Of a stretch of DNA of 64,000 nucleotides, positions 15,216-23,200 are shown one piece after another (the first letter of the stretch is position 1; every line of letters begins with the position of its first letter). The position numbers and the translations under genes were made by a program. The DNA is from Litchfieldia alkalitelluris (GTDB lineage: Bacteria > Bacillota > Bacilli > Bacillales > Salisediminibacteriaceae). The notes below the pieces were generated by a model. The model had not been told where the DNA came from, made no database searches, and saw only the letters and a program-made list of their open reading frames with translations. The stretch covers positions 1,471,103-1,535,102 of the forward strand of contig NZ_KZ119600.1 of NCBI RefSeq assembly GCF_002153425.1. The letters are read 5' to 3'.

Positions 15216-16598
15216 ATGAATCATAACGACGGAGATAAATTTAATATATTAGATAAAATCACAGATGGTTTTTATATTCTTGATGATAAATGGAACTACA
15301 TCTATTTAAATAATACTGCTGAAAAAATCTTAAACCGTACTAAAGAAGAATTATTGGGAAAGTGTATATGGAATGTATTTGAAGATGCAGTTTATTTGCC
15401 TTTATATAACAAATACATGGTAGCGGTGCAAGAGAATAAGTCAGTTGAATTTGATTTCTATTATCCCTCAATGAAATCTTGGTTTGAAGTTCGGGCATAT
15501 CCTACGGACGAAGGGCTATCTGTTTTATTTTTAGACATAACAAATAAAAAAAATATTAGTATTACTAAGGAGCAGTATTATCAATCCTTGTTTGCTAACA
15601 ATCCAGATGCAGTTTATATCATGGATTTAAATGGCCATTTTACTAGTATAAATGACGCTGTAGATACTTTAGCTGGTTATAAAAAACAAGAGCTAATAGG
15701 AAAAAATTATGGTTCATTAGTTGTAGATGAGGACTATAAAAAAGTAAGAACTTTTTTTGAACAGGCAAAGGAAGGCAAACCACAACATTTCGAAACTAGA
15801 ATTATACATAAAACAAGAAGAATTGTATATTGTAGCATAACAAATATCCCAATTATTATCGATGGAAAACTAATTGGGATATACGGAATTGCAAAGGATA
15901 TTACGCTACAGAAGGTGGCAGAAGATAATTTAGAAAAAGCGGAAAAGTTATCTATCGTTGGACAATTGTCAGCTTCCATCGCCCATGAAATTAGGAATCC
16001 TTTGACAACACTGAAAGGGTTTCTTCAACTTCTTGAAGGGGAAGAGGGCAATGTAGGAAATGAAGGAAATTATTTTAAGATTATGTTGGAGGAAATGGAC
16101 CGAATTGACTTGATAACCAGTGAGTTATTATTTTTGGCAAAGCCCCAAGCAGTGGAATATTACTATGAGGATATTAATGCTATTTTAAAGGATGTGATCC
16201 TACTTCTTCAATCTGAGGCGTTAATGAATGACATTGATATTCAATTTGAGTATCAATCTGTTAAACCTATTTATTGTGTCAAAAATCAGATCAAACAAGT
16301 TTTTATTAATATTATTAAAAATGCGATGGAATCCATGTCCCATAAAGGCGTAATAAAAGTAAAGCTAATAGATTATGATCATGATACGATTATAATTGAG
16401 GTGGATGATCAAGGGTGTGGTATATCAGAAGAATTGGCTCCTCAGATAGGTCTTCCCTTTTATTCTACGAAAGAGAGGGGTACTGGTCTAGGAATGGTAA
16501 CAACTTATAAAATTATCCAAGAGCATGGTGGAAAAATAAACTTTGAAAGTGAAAAAGGAGTAGGTACTACTTTTCGAATCTATCTTCCAAAAGATTAA
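15216..16598 (+). CDS. Soluble PAS sensor histidine kinase (sporulation-type)
   Basis: A 460-residue cytoplasmic sensor kinase without membrane segments. Two PAS domains (about 8-115 and 122-235) are followed by the dimerisation domain with H-box SIAHEIRNPL (phosphorylated His257). The ATPase domain carries N-box NIIKNAMESM, G1 DQGCGI and G2 GTGLGM. The H-box sequence and PAS layout resemble the KinA/KinE kinases that feed the Spo0F-Spo0A phosphorelay. No response regulator gene is adjacent, as usual for that group. A sigma-H-like promoter lies 55-85 bases upstream. It shares organisation with the kinase gene at 46852. The signal sensed is unknown. Confidence 0.88.
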   Translation: MNHNDGDKFNILDKITDGFYILDDKWNYIYLNNTAEKILNRTKEELLGKCIWNVFEDAVYLPLYNKYMVAVQENKSVEFDFYYPSMKSWFEVRAYPTDEGLSVLFLDITNKKNISITKEQYYQSLFANNPDAVYIMDLNGHFTSINDAVDTLAGYKKQELIGKNYGSLVVDEDYKKVRTFFEQAKEGKPQHFETRIIHKTRRIVYCSITNIPIIIDGKLIGIYGIAKDITLQKVAEDNLEKAEKLSIVGQLSASIAHEIRNPLTTLKGFLQLLEGEEGNVGNEGNYFKIMLEEMDRIDLITSELLFLAKPQAVEYYYEDINAILKDVILLLQSEALMNDIDIQFEYQSVKPIYCVKNQIKQVFINIIKNAMESMSHKGVIKVKLIDYDHDTIIIEVDDQGCGISEELAPQIGLPFYSTKERGTGLGMVTTYKIIQEHGGKINFESEKGVGTTFRIYLPKD

Positions 16599-16601
16599 CT
16601 T

Positions 16602-16640
16602 AAAAGGTTGTCTCCAATTTATCATTGGGACAACCTTTTT
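16602..16640 (+). terminator. Terminator of the PAS kinase gene
   Basis: AAAAGGTTGTC and GACAACCTTTTT pair, with an inner CCAAT/ATTGG stem. It also lies just after the stop of the convergent UbiD gene. Confidence 0.85.
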
Positions 16641-16647
16641 GTAATTC

Positions 16648-18483
16648 TTATTTATTCAGTTTATCTTTAAGGATACCTTCCCCAGTAAAGAATTTTTCTA
16701 TATTTTTTTCCACATCTTGATCTGGAATTAATGGTGGTGCGTGATGTGGCTTTAGACGCACATCAATAATCACGTTATCGCAACCCCAATGCTTGTTATC
16801 ATAAAAACTATTCACCCCATAAATATCATGGGAAGGGTTGCTTCTTGTAAAGGTAGCCCATAGGAAGTTGCTCATGTTGGCGCTAAGGAATTCACTATCA
16901 TCAGCAACGATAATAATTGGACAATTAGTAACTTCTCCCTTCGCTTCGATAGCGTTGGAGAGGGTATTCATTTCCTCTTGTGCCACTTCATAAGACGTAA
17001 ACTTTGGACCGTTTAATGCAACGACACCAGGCATAACAAGCTTAGCCTGTCCAAAATTATCTAGGGCTTTCAGTTCACCTGGAACATCTGTACATAACTC
17101 TCTCTTTTTATCCCCACAAGCTGCAAAGATTACTTTACTTCCTGTATTAAGGCCAGTCCCGGAATAGTCTAGTGTATCAATCGTAGTATTTGTTTGGAAG
17201 TGAATATCCCTCCGAAAATCCATCCGTTCAAAAATGTAAGCTAGGAATTCTGCTTCCTTATGTGTATCCAACTCCACGTCTTCTTCTGCTGCAATGAAAA
17301 GATATTTGGCCAAACTAAGTTGACCTGTTCCAAGTATTCTATTTGCAATGGTGAGTAGTTCAGCAGGCTGCTTCACTTTTTGAAACGGCGTATATCGCTC
17401 ACTTCCGATAGCAAAGAGGAGTGGGTGTACCCCAGCAGCATCTACGGCATGTACTTCTTTCACACCAGGAATTTCCTGTTTAATGGCACCACCAGTAAGT
17501 TCATGGATAAGGTCCCCAAAGGAAGTGTCCTCTTGAGGAGGACGTCCCACAACAGTAAATGGCCAAATTGCATTTTTTCTAGCATAGACTTTGTGCACTC
17601 TCATTAATGGAAAATCATGTACTAAGCTGTAGTATCCTAAATGATCACCGAATGGCCCCTCTGGCTTTGTTTCATTAGGGTGTATTTCTCCAGTAATAAC
17701 GAAATCGGCATCATGGCTTATACAGTAGCCATCCACATAGCTATATTGAAAACGACGGTTGTTTAACATTCCTGCAACCGTCATCTCCGTTAACCCTTCT
17801 GGTAATGGCATAACTGCGGCTAGCGTGTGAGATGGAGGACCTCCAACAAATATACTAACTTTCAATGGCTCCCCTTTCTTCACAGCTTTATGTTGATGAA
17901 CGCCGATTCCACGGTGAATTTGATAGTGAAGTCCCACTTCTTTATCCACTTCATAATCGTTTCCAGTCAGTTGTACACGGTACATACCAAGATTAGCGTT
18001 CATGATTCCAGGCTTATCTGGATCTTCAGAGTAGACTTGGGGTAAAGTGACAAAAGCGCCACCATCATCAGGCCAATGTTTAATGAGAGGAAGGTCTGAG
18101 ATCTTAATTTCTTCCATGTGTGACGGTAGTTTATCTGATTTTTTTGATGGTAAAGCTTTTAAGCCAGTGAGCCCACTACTGACATGCTTAAAGGGACTTT
18201 TTAAAGCCTTCATTGGATCGTTTCTAAGTCCAATTACACTTTGTGTTTTTTCCCACGTATCTTTAAAAATAAATTTACTTCTTTCCATCGTGCCAAATAA
18301 GTTAGACACGGCTGGATAGTCGGAGCCTTTTACATTTTCAAATAATATAGCTGGTCCACCTGCTTCGTAAACCTTCAAATGAATGGCAGCCATTTCAAGA
18401 TGAGGATCCACCTCTTCTTTAATACGTATAAGGTGTCCGTGTTTTTCTAAATCAATAATACATTCTTCTAAATTACGATACAT
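16648..18483 (-). CDS. UbiD-family decarboxylase
   Basis: A 611-residue protein of the UbiD family, which uses prenylated FMN to decarboxylate aromatic or alpha,beta-unsaturated acids. Family features include the ENVKGSDYPAVSNLFG segment near residues 45-60, EGPFGDHLGYYS in the middle and IPGVKEVHA before the core helix. Its length exceeds BsdC/YclC (about 470), as in the group tied to menaquinone or unknown aromatic acids. No UbiX-type flavin prenyltransferase lies nearby, so the cofactor must come from elsewhere. I chose ATG 18483, 8 bases after GGGAG; that site itself sits just behind an upstream ATG at 18498. The substrate is not known. Confidence 0.85.
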   Translation of the reverse strand: MYRNLEECIIDLEKHGHLIRIKEEVDPHLEMAAIHLKVYEAGGPAILFENVKGSDYPAVSNLFGTMERSKFIFKDTWEKTQSVIGLRNDPMKALKSPFKHVSSGLTGLKALPSKKSDKLPSHMEEIKISDLPLIKHWPDDGGAFVTLPQVYSEDPDKPGIMNANLGMYRVQLTGNDYEVDKEVGLHYQIHRGIGVHQHKAVKKGEPLKVSIFVGGPPSHTLAAVMPLPEGLTEMTVAGMLNNRRFQYSYVDGYCISHDADFVITGEIHPNETKPEGPFGDHLGYYSLVHDFPLMRVHKVYARKNAIWPFTVVGRPPQEDTSFGDLIHELTGGAIKQEIPGVKEVHAVDAAGVHPLLFAIGSERYTPFQKVKQPAELLTIANRILGTGQLSLAKYLFIAAEEDVELDTHKEAEFLAYIFERMDFRRDIHFQTNTTIDTLDYSGTGLNTGSKVIFAACGDKKRELCTDVPGELKALDNFGQAKLVMPGVVALNGPKFTSYEVAQEEMNTLSNAIEAKGEVTNCPIIIVADDSEFLSANMSNFLWATFTRSNPSHDIYGVNSFYDNKHWGCDNVIIDVRLKPHHAPPLIPDQDVEKNIEKFFTGEGILKDKLNK

Positions 18484-18664
18484 AGTACTATCTCCCATAT
18501 TTAGTAGTCTTATATAAAATAAATTATACCTGTTTTCTAATCTTGTGTCTTATGATAGCTGTGAGAAAAGTATGATATATTTATTATATAATAATGTTCT
18601 AATCTATTAAAAATGGTAATGTTTAGTTAGTATTTAGTATTTAGTATTTTTAGGAGGGCTCTAT

Positions 18665-19357
18665 ATGAATATTCTTGTAACAGGTGCGAATCGTGGTCTA
18701 GGCTTATCCTTTATAAAACTTGGTGTTGAAAAGGGTTATAAGATGATTGCAGGAATTAGGGGAGATAAAGGTAAGCACGAGGATTTACTTAAAGTACAGG
18801 CTGAATACCCAGACCTAGTCGAGATTGTTAACATTGATGTGTCTGATGAGGAGAGTATCCGTCAGGCGAAGCGGGTATTGGAGAAGCTTGACTTGGAGCT
18901 TGATGGCCTAATCAACAATGCTGGAGTTCTTGTTGACCGTGGGAAAAAATTTGATGAATTAGATTTGGACGAAGGTCTACTAACTTTTGACATTAACACG
19001 TTTGGACCAATTCGTGTCGTAAAGCATATGCATGCTTTATTAAAGGGAGAAGATAGTTTCATCGTTAATATTTCATCTGATGCAGGGAGTATTGCAAATA
19101 CATACGATGGAGACTATTTTTACGGCATGTCCAAATCGGCATTAAATATGTTTTCTGAAAAGCTGAATCGTGCCTTAAAAGGTGTTCGTGTTTATTCCGT
19201 CCATCCTGGTTGGCTTCATACGGATATGGGTGGGGGACAGGCCCCAATGAGTCCTGATGAGTCTGCTACGTGTATCTATCATTTAGTTGAAGGGAAAGTG
19301 GAAACTGATCCAAGTCATACTTATATGAATTATAAAGGTGAGAAATTCGATTTTTAA
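18665..19357 (+). CDS. Short-chain dehydrogenase/reductase
   Basis: A 230-residue SDR oxidoreductase. It shows the nucleotide-binding TGANRGLG motif (6-13), NNAG, the ISSDAGS serine strand and the catalytic YGMSK. The sequence resembles the C-factor/sniffer-like group of SDRs, with unknown substrate. ATG 18665 follows AGGAGGGC. It is divergent from the UbiD gene and ends in a strong terminator, so it is a single-gene unit. Confidence 0.85.
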   Translation: MNILVTGANRGLGLSFIKLGVEKGYKMIAGIRGDKGKHEDLLKVQAEYPDLVEIVNIDVSDEESIRQAKRVLEKLDLELDGLINNAGVLVDRGKKFDELDLDEGLLTFDINTFGPIRVVKHMHALLKGEDSFIVNISSDAGSIANTYDGDYFYGMSKSALNMFSEKLNRALKGVRVYSVHPGWLHTDMGGGQAPMSPDESATCIYHLVEGKVETDPSHTYMNYKGEKFDF

Positions 19358-19378
19358 GCTCTGTAATCTGCATATTAG

Positions 19379-19418
19379 GGAGGTAGCTAGCTCAGAGCAA
19401 AGCTAGCTACCTCCTTTT
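19379..19418 (+). terminator. Strong terminator of the SDR gene
   Basis: A perfect 14-bp stem, GGAGGTAGCTAGCT with AGCTAGCTACCTCC, has an 8-base loop and is followed by TTTT. Confidence 0.85.
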
Positions 19419-19438
19419 CGCACAAATAGTAAATACTA

Positions 19439-20113
19439 TTATGATTGTTGGTATTGGTCCGACGAGAGATATGATAAATAGTCAAAATAAGAACGGAGTA
19501 GTTCATCAGCAATCATTTGATGTCCTTTTCCGTTAGGGTGGATTCCACCAAAGGAGAACAACCCTTTTCCGTTTTGCTGGAACACAGGATAAACATCTAT
19601 ATACACAGTGTTTTTGTAAGAGGTAGCCAGTTGGTAAAGACTCTCATTTGTTTTACCTATCCAATGGTCACTATAAGGAAGTTTAGGATAGGGGTTATAT
19701 ATGCCGATGAGCTGAATGAGATAGTTTTGTGGCTCGTTAGCTTTGATTTCGTGGATCACAGATAAGATTTGCTTTACGTTATTGTACAAATAGTAATGTG
19801 ACTGCTCGAGTACTTGGGGGTCTCCAATCTCTTTATATCGCTTATTTGCCTGAATCAGATCATTTCCACCAATATTAATTGTAATAATGTGGGCTCTTGC
19901 AATATCCCTTCTTACATTTGGATCATACAAGAAGGTTAAAAGCTGGTATGATGTGATGCGGGGTTGTGCATACAAATGTAGATACACAGGGAGGCGCAAA
20001 TGGTGTTCAAGCTTATGGTGATACGCTTTTACAAAGCCATCACGGAGATATGCACCAACTCCAGCTGATATGGAATCCCCGAGAGCTGTATAATATAACC
20101 ACCTACTGTACAT
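19439..20113 (-). CDS. SGNH/GDSL-type esterase or lipase
   Basis: A 224-residue hydrolase of the SGNH family. Block I is GDSISAG with the nucleophile Ser14, block III contains GGND, and the C-terminal block has GGIHPNGKGH with the catalytic His. There is no signal peptide, so it is probably cytoplasmic or spore-associated; spore-forming relatives include LipC-like germination lipases. The ATG follows AAGGGGGG. The substrate cannot be told from sequence. Confidence 0.82.
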   Translation of the reverse strand: MYSRWLYYTALGDSISAGVGAYLRDGFVKAYHHKLEHHLRLPVYLHLYAQPRITSYQLLTFLYDPNVRRDIARAHIITINIGGNDLIQANKRYKEIGDPQVLEQSHYYLYNNVKQILSVIHEIKANEPQNYLIQLIGIYNPYPKLPYSDHWIGKTNESLYQLATSYKNTVYIDVYPVFQQNGKGLFSFGGIHPNGKGHQMIADELLRSYFDYLSYLSSDQYQQS

Positions 20114-20213
20114 ACTATCCCCCCTTATTACGATCTTTCTAATAAGCTATGAAGGAATGTACATAGTTGTTCTAGGCTGTGGTTGAAGTAGGTGTTTGTT
20201 TGTAAGAAATATT

Positions 20214-20516
20214 TTATCTATATACTCTAGAAACCCCTAGGGCATGGTTTGTCCATAGGATTTCTTCTATTTTTTCGTCAATTTCATCTTCACACTCTAC
20301 AATCAATACCACTTCGGTGACGTTAATAACAAATTCCCAAGTGAATAAAATGAATCCTTTCACATATGAACCAAGCATGATATGTCCCATTCCTGGAAAA
20401 GCGGCTGACCACCATGCAGGAACCCAGGGATTCTTCATTTGAAGAATGTTTGTATTAAATGAGGTAATATTAGCGCGATAATATCTGCTATATTTTGTGG
20501 ACGAAGTGCTATCCAT
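20214..20516 (-). CDS. Small membrane-associated protein, possibly truncated
   Basis: A 100-residue protein that I do not recognise with certainty. The middle section NPWVPAWWSAAFPGMGHI followed by LGSYVKGFILFTWEFVINV looks like the start of longer Bacillus membrane proteins that continue with more membrane segments. Here it changes into a short acidic helix and stops. Neither other frame downstream stays open, so a single frameshift does not explain the ending. I prefer ATG 20516, 10 bases after AAAGGTG; an earlier in-frame ATG lies at 20546. It overlaps the 3' end of the CBO0543-type gene by 8 bases, so they are co-translated. Confidence 0.55.
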   Translation of the reverse strand: MDSTSSTKYSRYYRANITSFNTNILQMKNPWVPAWWSAAFPGMGHIMLGSYVKGFILFTWEFVINVTEVVLIVECEDEIDEKIEEILWTNHALGVSRVYR

Positions 20517-21021
20517 TACTTGCTTCACCTTTTTGCTTGTGGACAATTGGCTCTATTTTGAAAAACCAACGGTAGTAAAGTCTAGATAAATAATATGTTC
20601 CCCAAATTGTTATAAAGCTCCAATACCAGCGCCATTTCGGATAACGAATTAAATCTGTAAACTTCACAGCATAATACTCAAATCCAACAATGATAGATGT
20701 GTGGAAAAAGTAATATAAACCTTTTATTAAAGGTTTCCTTTTTTCGGGATAGTGAACATTAAAAATGGAACAGAGTATTGGATACACAAAGTATTCAAAG
20801 GTGAAGCTTGCTTTGTTTGACTTTTTAAAAATTCTAACAGGATATTTTATAAGACCATATTCCACTACAATGAGTCCGAATAACCAGGTCATCACTTGTT
20901 TAAATAAAAAACTCACATGTGCTTCACGTGTATGGTTCTTTGGGACAAAAATTAAATATAACAAGATACTGAAAATCCAAGAAGCTGCTAATATCTTCTT
21001 TTCCTTCTTATTTTTGACCAA
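20509..21021 (-). CDS. CBO0543-family membrane protein
   Basis: A 170-residue protein with about five hydrophobic segments. It resembles the CBO0543 family of Bacillus and Clostridium (FVPKNHTREAHVSFLFKQV, WLFGLIVVEYGLIKYPVR and FEYFVYPILC blocks), whose function is unknown and which tends to occur in spore formers. The start is TTG 21021, well placed behind AAAGGAGGGG. The small protein gene that follows is coupled to it. Confidence 0.7.
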   Translation of the reverse strand: MVKNKKEKKILAASWIFSILLYLIFVPKNHTREAHVSFLFKQVMTWLFGLIVVEYGLIKYPVRIFKKSNKASFTFEYFVYPILCSIFNVHYPEKRKPLIKGLYYFFHTSIIVGFEYYAVKFTDLIRYPKWRWYWSFITIWGTYYLSRLYYRWFFKIEPIVHKQKGEASNG

Positions 21022-21083
21022 ATGGTTCCCCTCCTTTATAATGTGGCAACCTTAGTTTGTGCATCTCCTTTTTAAAATATAAA

Positions 21084-21109
21084 AGAAAAACCTCCGCGTT
21101 GTACGGAGG
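21084..21109 (-). terminator. Terminator of the poly-asparagine gene
   Basis: On the minus strand CCTCCGTACAACGCGGAGG folds into a 7-bp stem followed by a T-rich run. Confidence 0.75.
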
Positions 21110-21139
21110 CTTCCTTTAATGTAAAAGTTAAGTATTCAA

Positions 21140-21328
21140 TTAGTTGTTGTTATTGTTGTTGTTGTTGCTGTTATTACGGTTGTTGCGGTTGTTACGGTTA
21201 TTCGCATTGTTGTCATTAGCGAATTCCGTATTTACATTGTCCACGTTTAATTCTTGATTGTTATTGTTGTTATTGTTGTTATTGTTGTTATTGTTGCTAT
21301 TGTTACGGTTGTTTCGATTTCTAGCCAT
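21140..21328 (-). CDS. Asparagine-rich low-complexity miniprotein
   Basis: A 62-residue protein that is more than half Asn. It has Arg-Asn-Asn repeats at both ends and two long Asn runs around one normal-looking core, QELNVDNVNTEFAND. The ATG is supported by GGAGGTG 7 bases upstream, and a terminator follows, so it is likely expressed. A good Spo0A box (TTTTGTCGAAAAAA on this strand) lies about 60 bases before the start. The TEFA piece faintly recalls gamma-type small acid-soluble spore proteins, but the similarity is too short to assign. A role in the spore or in biofilm is a guess. Confidence 0.65.
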   Translation of the reverse strand: MARNRNNRNNSNNNNNNNNNNNNNQELNVDNVNTEFANDNNANNRNNRNNRNNSNNNNNNNN

Positions 21329-21386
21329 CTTTATCACCTCCATACTATTAAGGTGTCCAAGTAGACAAAAAATAATACCTCTTTTT

Positions 21387-21393
21387 TCGACAA
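21387..21393 (-). promoter_or_regulatory. Spo0A box upstream of the poly-Asn gene
   Basis: TGTCGAA in the context TTTTGTCGAAAAAA on the minus strand matches the 0A-box consensus. Its distance of about 60 bases from the start codon would suit binding at or near the promoter. Confidence 0.5.
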
Positions 21394-21416
21394 AAAACAA
21401 CAGATTTCTTCCTTAT

Positions 21417-22295
21417 TTACCCATTTATGATATCTCCGCCATTTACATGAATGACTTGACCGGAGACATAGGAAGAATCATCTGATGCAAGGTATACATA
21501 ACTTGGAGCAAGTTCAGCAGGCTGTCCTGGTCTGCCCATTGGACTAGTTGTACCGAACTCTGCTACTTGATCAGAAGGGAAAGATGCAGGGATTAATGGT
21601 GTCCAAATCGGTCCTGGTGCAACTGCATTCACTCGGATACCTTTGCTCACCAGATTCTCAGATAAGGATCTTGTTAAAGCAATCATAGCACCTTTCGTTG
21701 ATGCATAATCCATTAATACAGGATTTCCTTTATATGCAACAATGGAAGCTGTATTAATAATGGTGCTTCCTCCTTTTAAATGAGGCATGGCGGCTTTAAT
21801 TAAATAGAAGCAAGAAAAAATATTAGTTTTAAAAGTGCGCTCTAGCTGCTGAGCACTAATATCTTCTATTTTTTCTTGATAATGCTGTTCTGCAGCATTG
21901 TTAATCAAGCAGTCAAGTTGTCCAAATTCTTTCGTAACAGTTGTAACGGCAGTTTGACAGAAGGTTTCATCACCTATATCCCCAGGGATAAGTAAACACT
22001 TACTACCGTAGCTTTCCACTTTTGCCTTCGTTTCCTCCGCATCTTTATGTTCATCTAAGTAGACGATTGCGATTTTTGCCCCTTCTTTTGCAAAGGCAAT
22101 GGAGACCGCTCGCCCAATTCCACTGTCCCCGCCAGTAATAATAGCGACTTTATCCTTTAACTTACCACTACCTTTATAAGCAGGATCATCGAAAACAGGC
22201 AGTGGGTTCATTTCCCTTTCCATCCCAGGCTGGCGAGATTGCTCTTGTGCAGGCTGACCATTCTTTTGTTTGCTACTAACTTCTTCAAATTTCAT
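21417..22295 (-). CDS. SDR oxidoreductase of the YhdF/YhxD type
   Basis: A 292-residue short-chain dehydrogenase with a ~45-residue N-terminal extension rich in Gln, Pro and Met before the Rossmann core. Motifs are TGGDSGIGR, NNAAEQ, the NTASIVAYKG serine strand, the active-site Tyr-x-x-x-Lys in DYASTKGA, and the GQVIHVNGG ending. This group (B. subtilis YhdF, YhxC, YhxD, general stress proteins) is NAD(P)-dependent, with unclear natural substrate. The start ATG follows AGGGGG. It stands alone between the poly-Asn gene and the tRNA repeat array. Confidence 0.88.
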   Translation of the reverse strand: MKFEEVSSKQKNGQPAQEQSRQPGMEREMNPLPVFDDPAYKGSGKLKDKVAIITGGDSGIGRAVSIAFAKEGAKIAIVYLDEHKDAEETKAKVESYGSKCLLIPGDIGDETFCQTAVTTVTKEFGQLDCLINNAAEQHYQEKIEDISAQQLERTFKTNIFSCFYLIKAAMPHLKGGSTIINTASIVAYKGNPVLMDYASTKGAMIALTRSLSENLVSKGIRVNAVAPGPIWTPLIPASFPSDQVAEFGTTSPMGRPGQPAELAPSYVYLASDDSSYVSGQVIHVNGGDIING

Positions 22296-22574
22296 ACACA
22301 GAACCCCCTATTATTAAAACTTACTTATAGATTGGCTATTAACGTTCAATCTTACTCATAAACAAATACTAAAACAGGGTTTGACATTTATAAAACGAAA
22401 TAGTAAAATACAGGCTACATAGAAATAGTTAGCATAACTCCTCAGAATAAACTGCGAGTTGTCTCGACGGATAAAGCACCAGAGCATAGCTAGCAGAGGA
22501 AGAGACATGTTCAAGGCGAGTGGATGAAAACGGGAATAAAGTAGTAATATAAGAAAAAAAGTTAGGATTAACAT

Positions 22575-22605
22575 GCGGGTGTAGTTTAGTGGTAAAACCT
22601 CAGCC
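22575..22605 (+). pseudogene. Partial tRNA-Gly (5' half), copy 1
   Basis: 31 bases identical to the 5' end of the tRNA-Gly gene: acceptor 5' strand, D arm and 5' side of the anticodon stem. The anticodon, T arm and acceptor 3' strand are missing. Confidence 0.9.
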
Positions 22606-22752
22606 ACGAGCATAACTCCTCAGAATAAGCTGCGAGTTGTCTCGACGGATCAAACGTCAGAGCACGGCTAGTAGAGGAAGAGACATGTTCAAGGCGAGTG
22701 GATGAAAACGGGAATAAAGTAGTAATATAAGAAAAAAAGTTAGGATTAACAT

Positions 22753-22783
22753 GCGGGTGTAGTTTAGTGGTAAAACCTCAGCC
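22753..22783 (+). pseudogene. Partial tRNA-Gly (5' half), copy 2
   Basis: The same 31-base fragment, exactly 178 bases downstream of copy 1 and 178 bases upstream of the intact gene. Confidence 0.9.
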
Positions 22784-22930
22784 ACGAGCATAACTCCTCA
22801 GAATAAGCTGCGAGTTGTCTCGACGGATCAAACGTCAGAGCACGGCTAGTAGAGGAAGAGACATGTTCAAGGCGAGTGGATGAAAACGGGAATAAAGTAG
22901 TAATATAAGAAAAAAAGTTAGGATTAACAT

Positions 22931-23004
22931 GCGGGTGTAGTTTAGTGGTAAAACCTCAGCCTTCCAAGCTGATGATGTGAGTTCGATTCTCATCACCCGC
23001 TCCA
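22931..23004 (+). tRNA. tRNA-Gly (anticodon TCC)
   Basis: A 74-base gene including an encoded CCA. The acceptor arms GCGGGTG and CACCCGC pair fully. The D arm, the anticodon loop CTTCCAA with TCC, and the T arm with GTTCGATTC are all present. It is the only complete tRNA gene in the window and is followed by a terminator-like hairpin. Confidence 0.97.
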
Positions 23005-23018
23005 ATTTAATTCATAAC

Positions 23019-23052
23019 AAAGTAGTGTTTCAACATGGGACGCTACTTTTTT
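23019..23052 (+). terminator. Terminator after tRNA-Gly
   Basis: AAAGTAGTGTTTC and GGGACGCTACTTT pair (with G-T pairs) around AACAT, followed by TTTC. Confidence 0.7.
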
Positions 23053-23200
23053 CATGCTTATAGATAGTGATAAATGGATTGTGACTTGTATATTTATAAA
23101 CCTTTAACTACTATTAAAAAAAGAATTCTTTCATTATTTCGTCAATATATAACGAATTTTTGCAGAAAAAAGTAACTATATATAGAAAGTGGGTGAATTC

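Larger units (their letters stand above)
22431..22963. repeat. 178-bp tandem repeat containing 5' halves of tRNA-Gly
   Basis: Three direct units start at 22431, 22609 and 22787, with an exact period of 178 bases. Each ends with the first 31 bases of the tRNA-Gly gene (GCGGGTGTAGTTTAGTGGTA through CCTCAGCC). In units 1 and 2 this is followed by ACG and the next unit; in unit 3 it continues into the intact tRNA. Units 2 and 3 are identical as far as I can read. Unit 1 differs at a cluster of positions around 22461-22493 and is identical elsewhere, which suggests recent duplication or gene conversion. Confidence 0.95.

Noticed and set aside
20214-20516. Simple frameshift of a longer membrane protein
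   Set aside because: The other two frames downstream close within a few codons.
21140-21328. Poly-Asn codon runs as a simple microsatellite
   Set aside because: A ribosome site, a terminator and an unbroken frame with a non-repetitive core favour a gene.
22356-22613. 85-codon minus-strand frame across the tRNA repeat
   Set aside because: It spans non-coding tandem repeat sequence including a tRNA fragment; chance frame.
22575-22783. Additional functional tRNA genes
   Set aside because: Only 31 bases remain in each; the anticodon and T arm are missing.
22431-22963. CRISPR array
   Set aside because: The 178-base unit has no short repeat/spacer pattern and consists of direct tandem duplications ending in a tRNA part.
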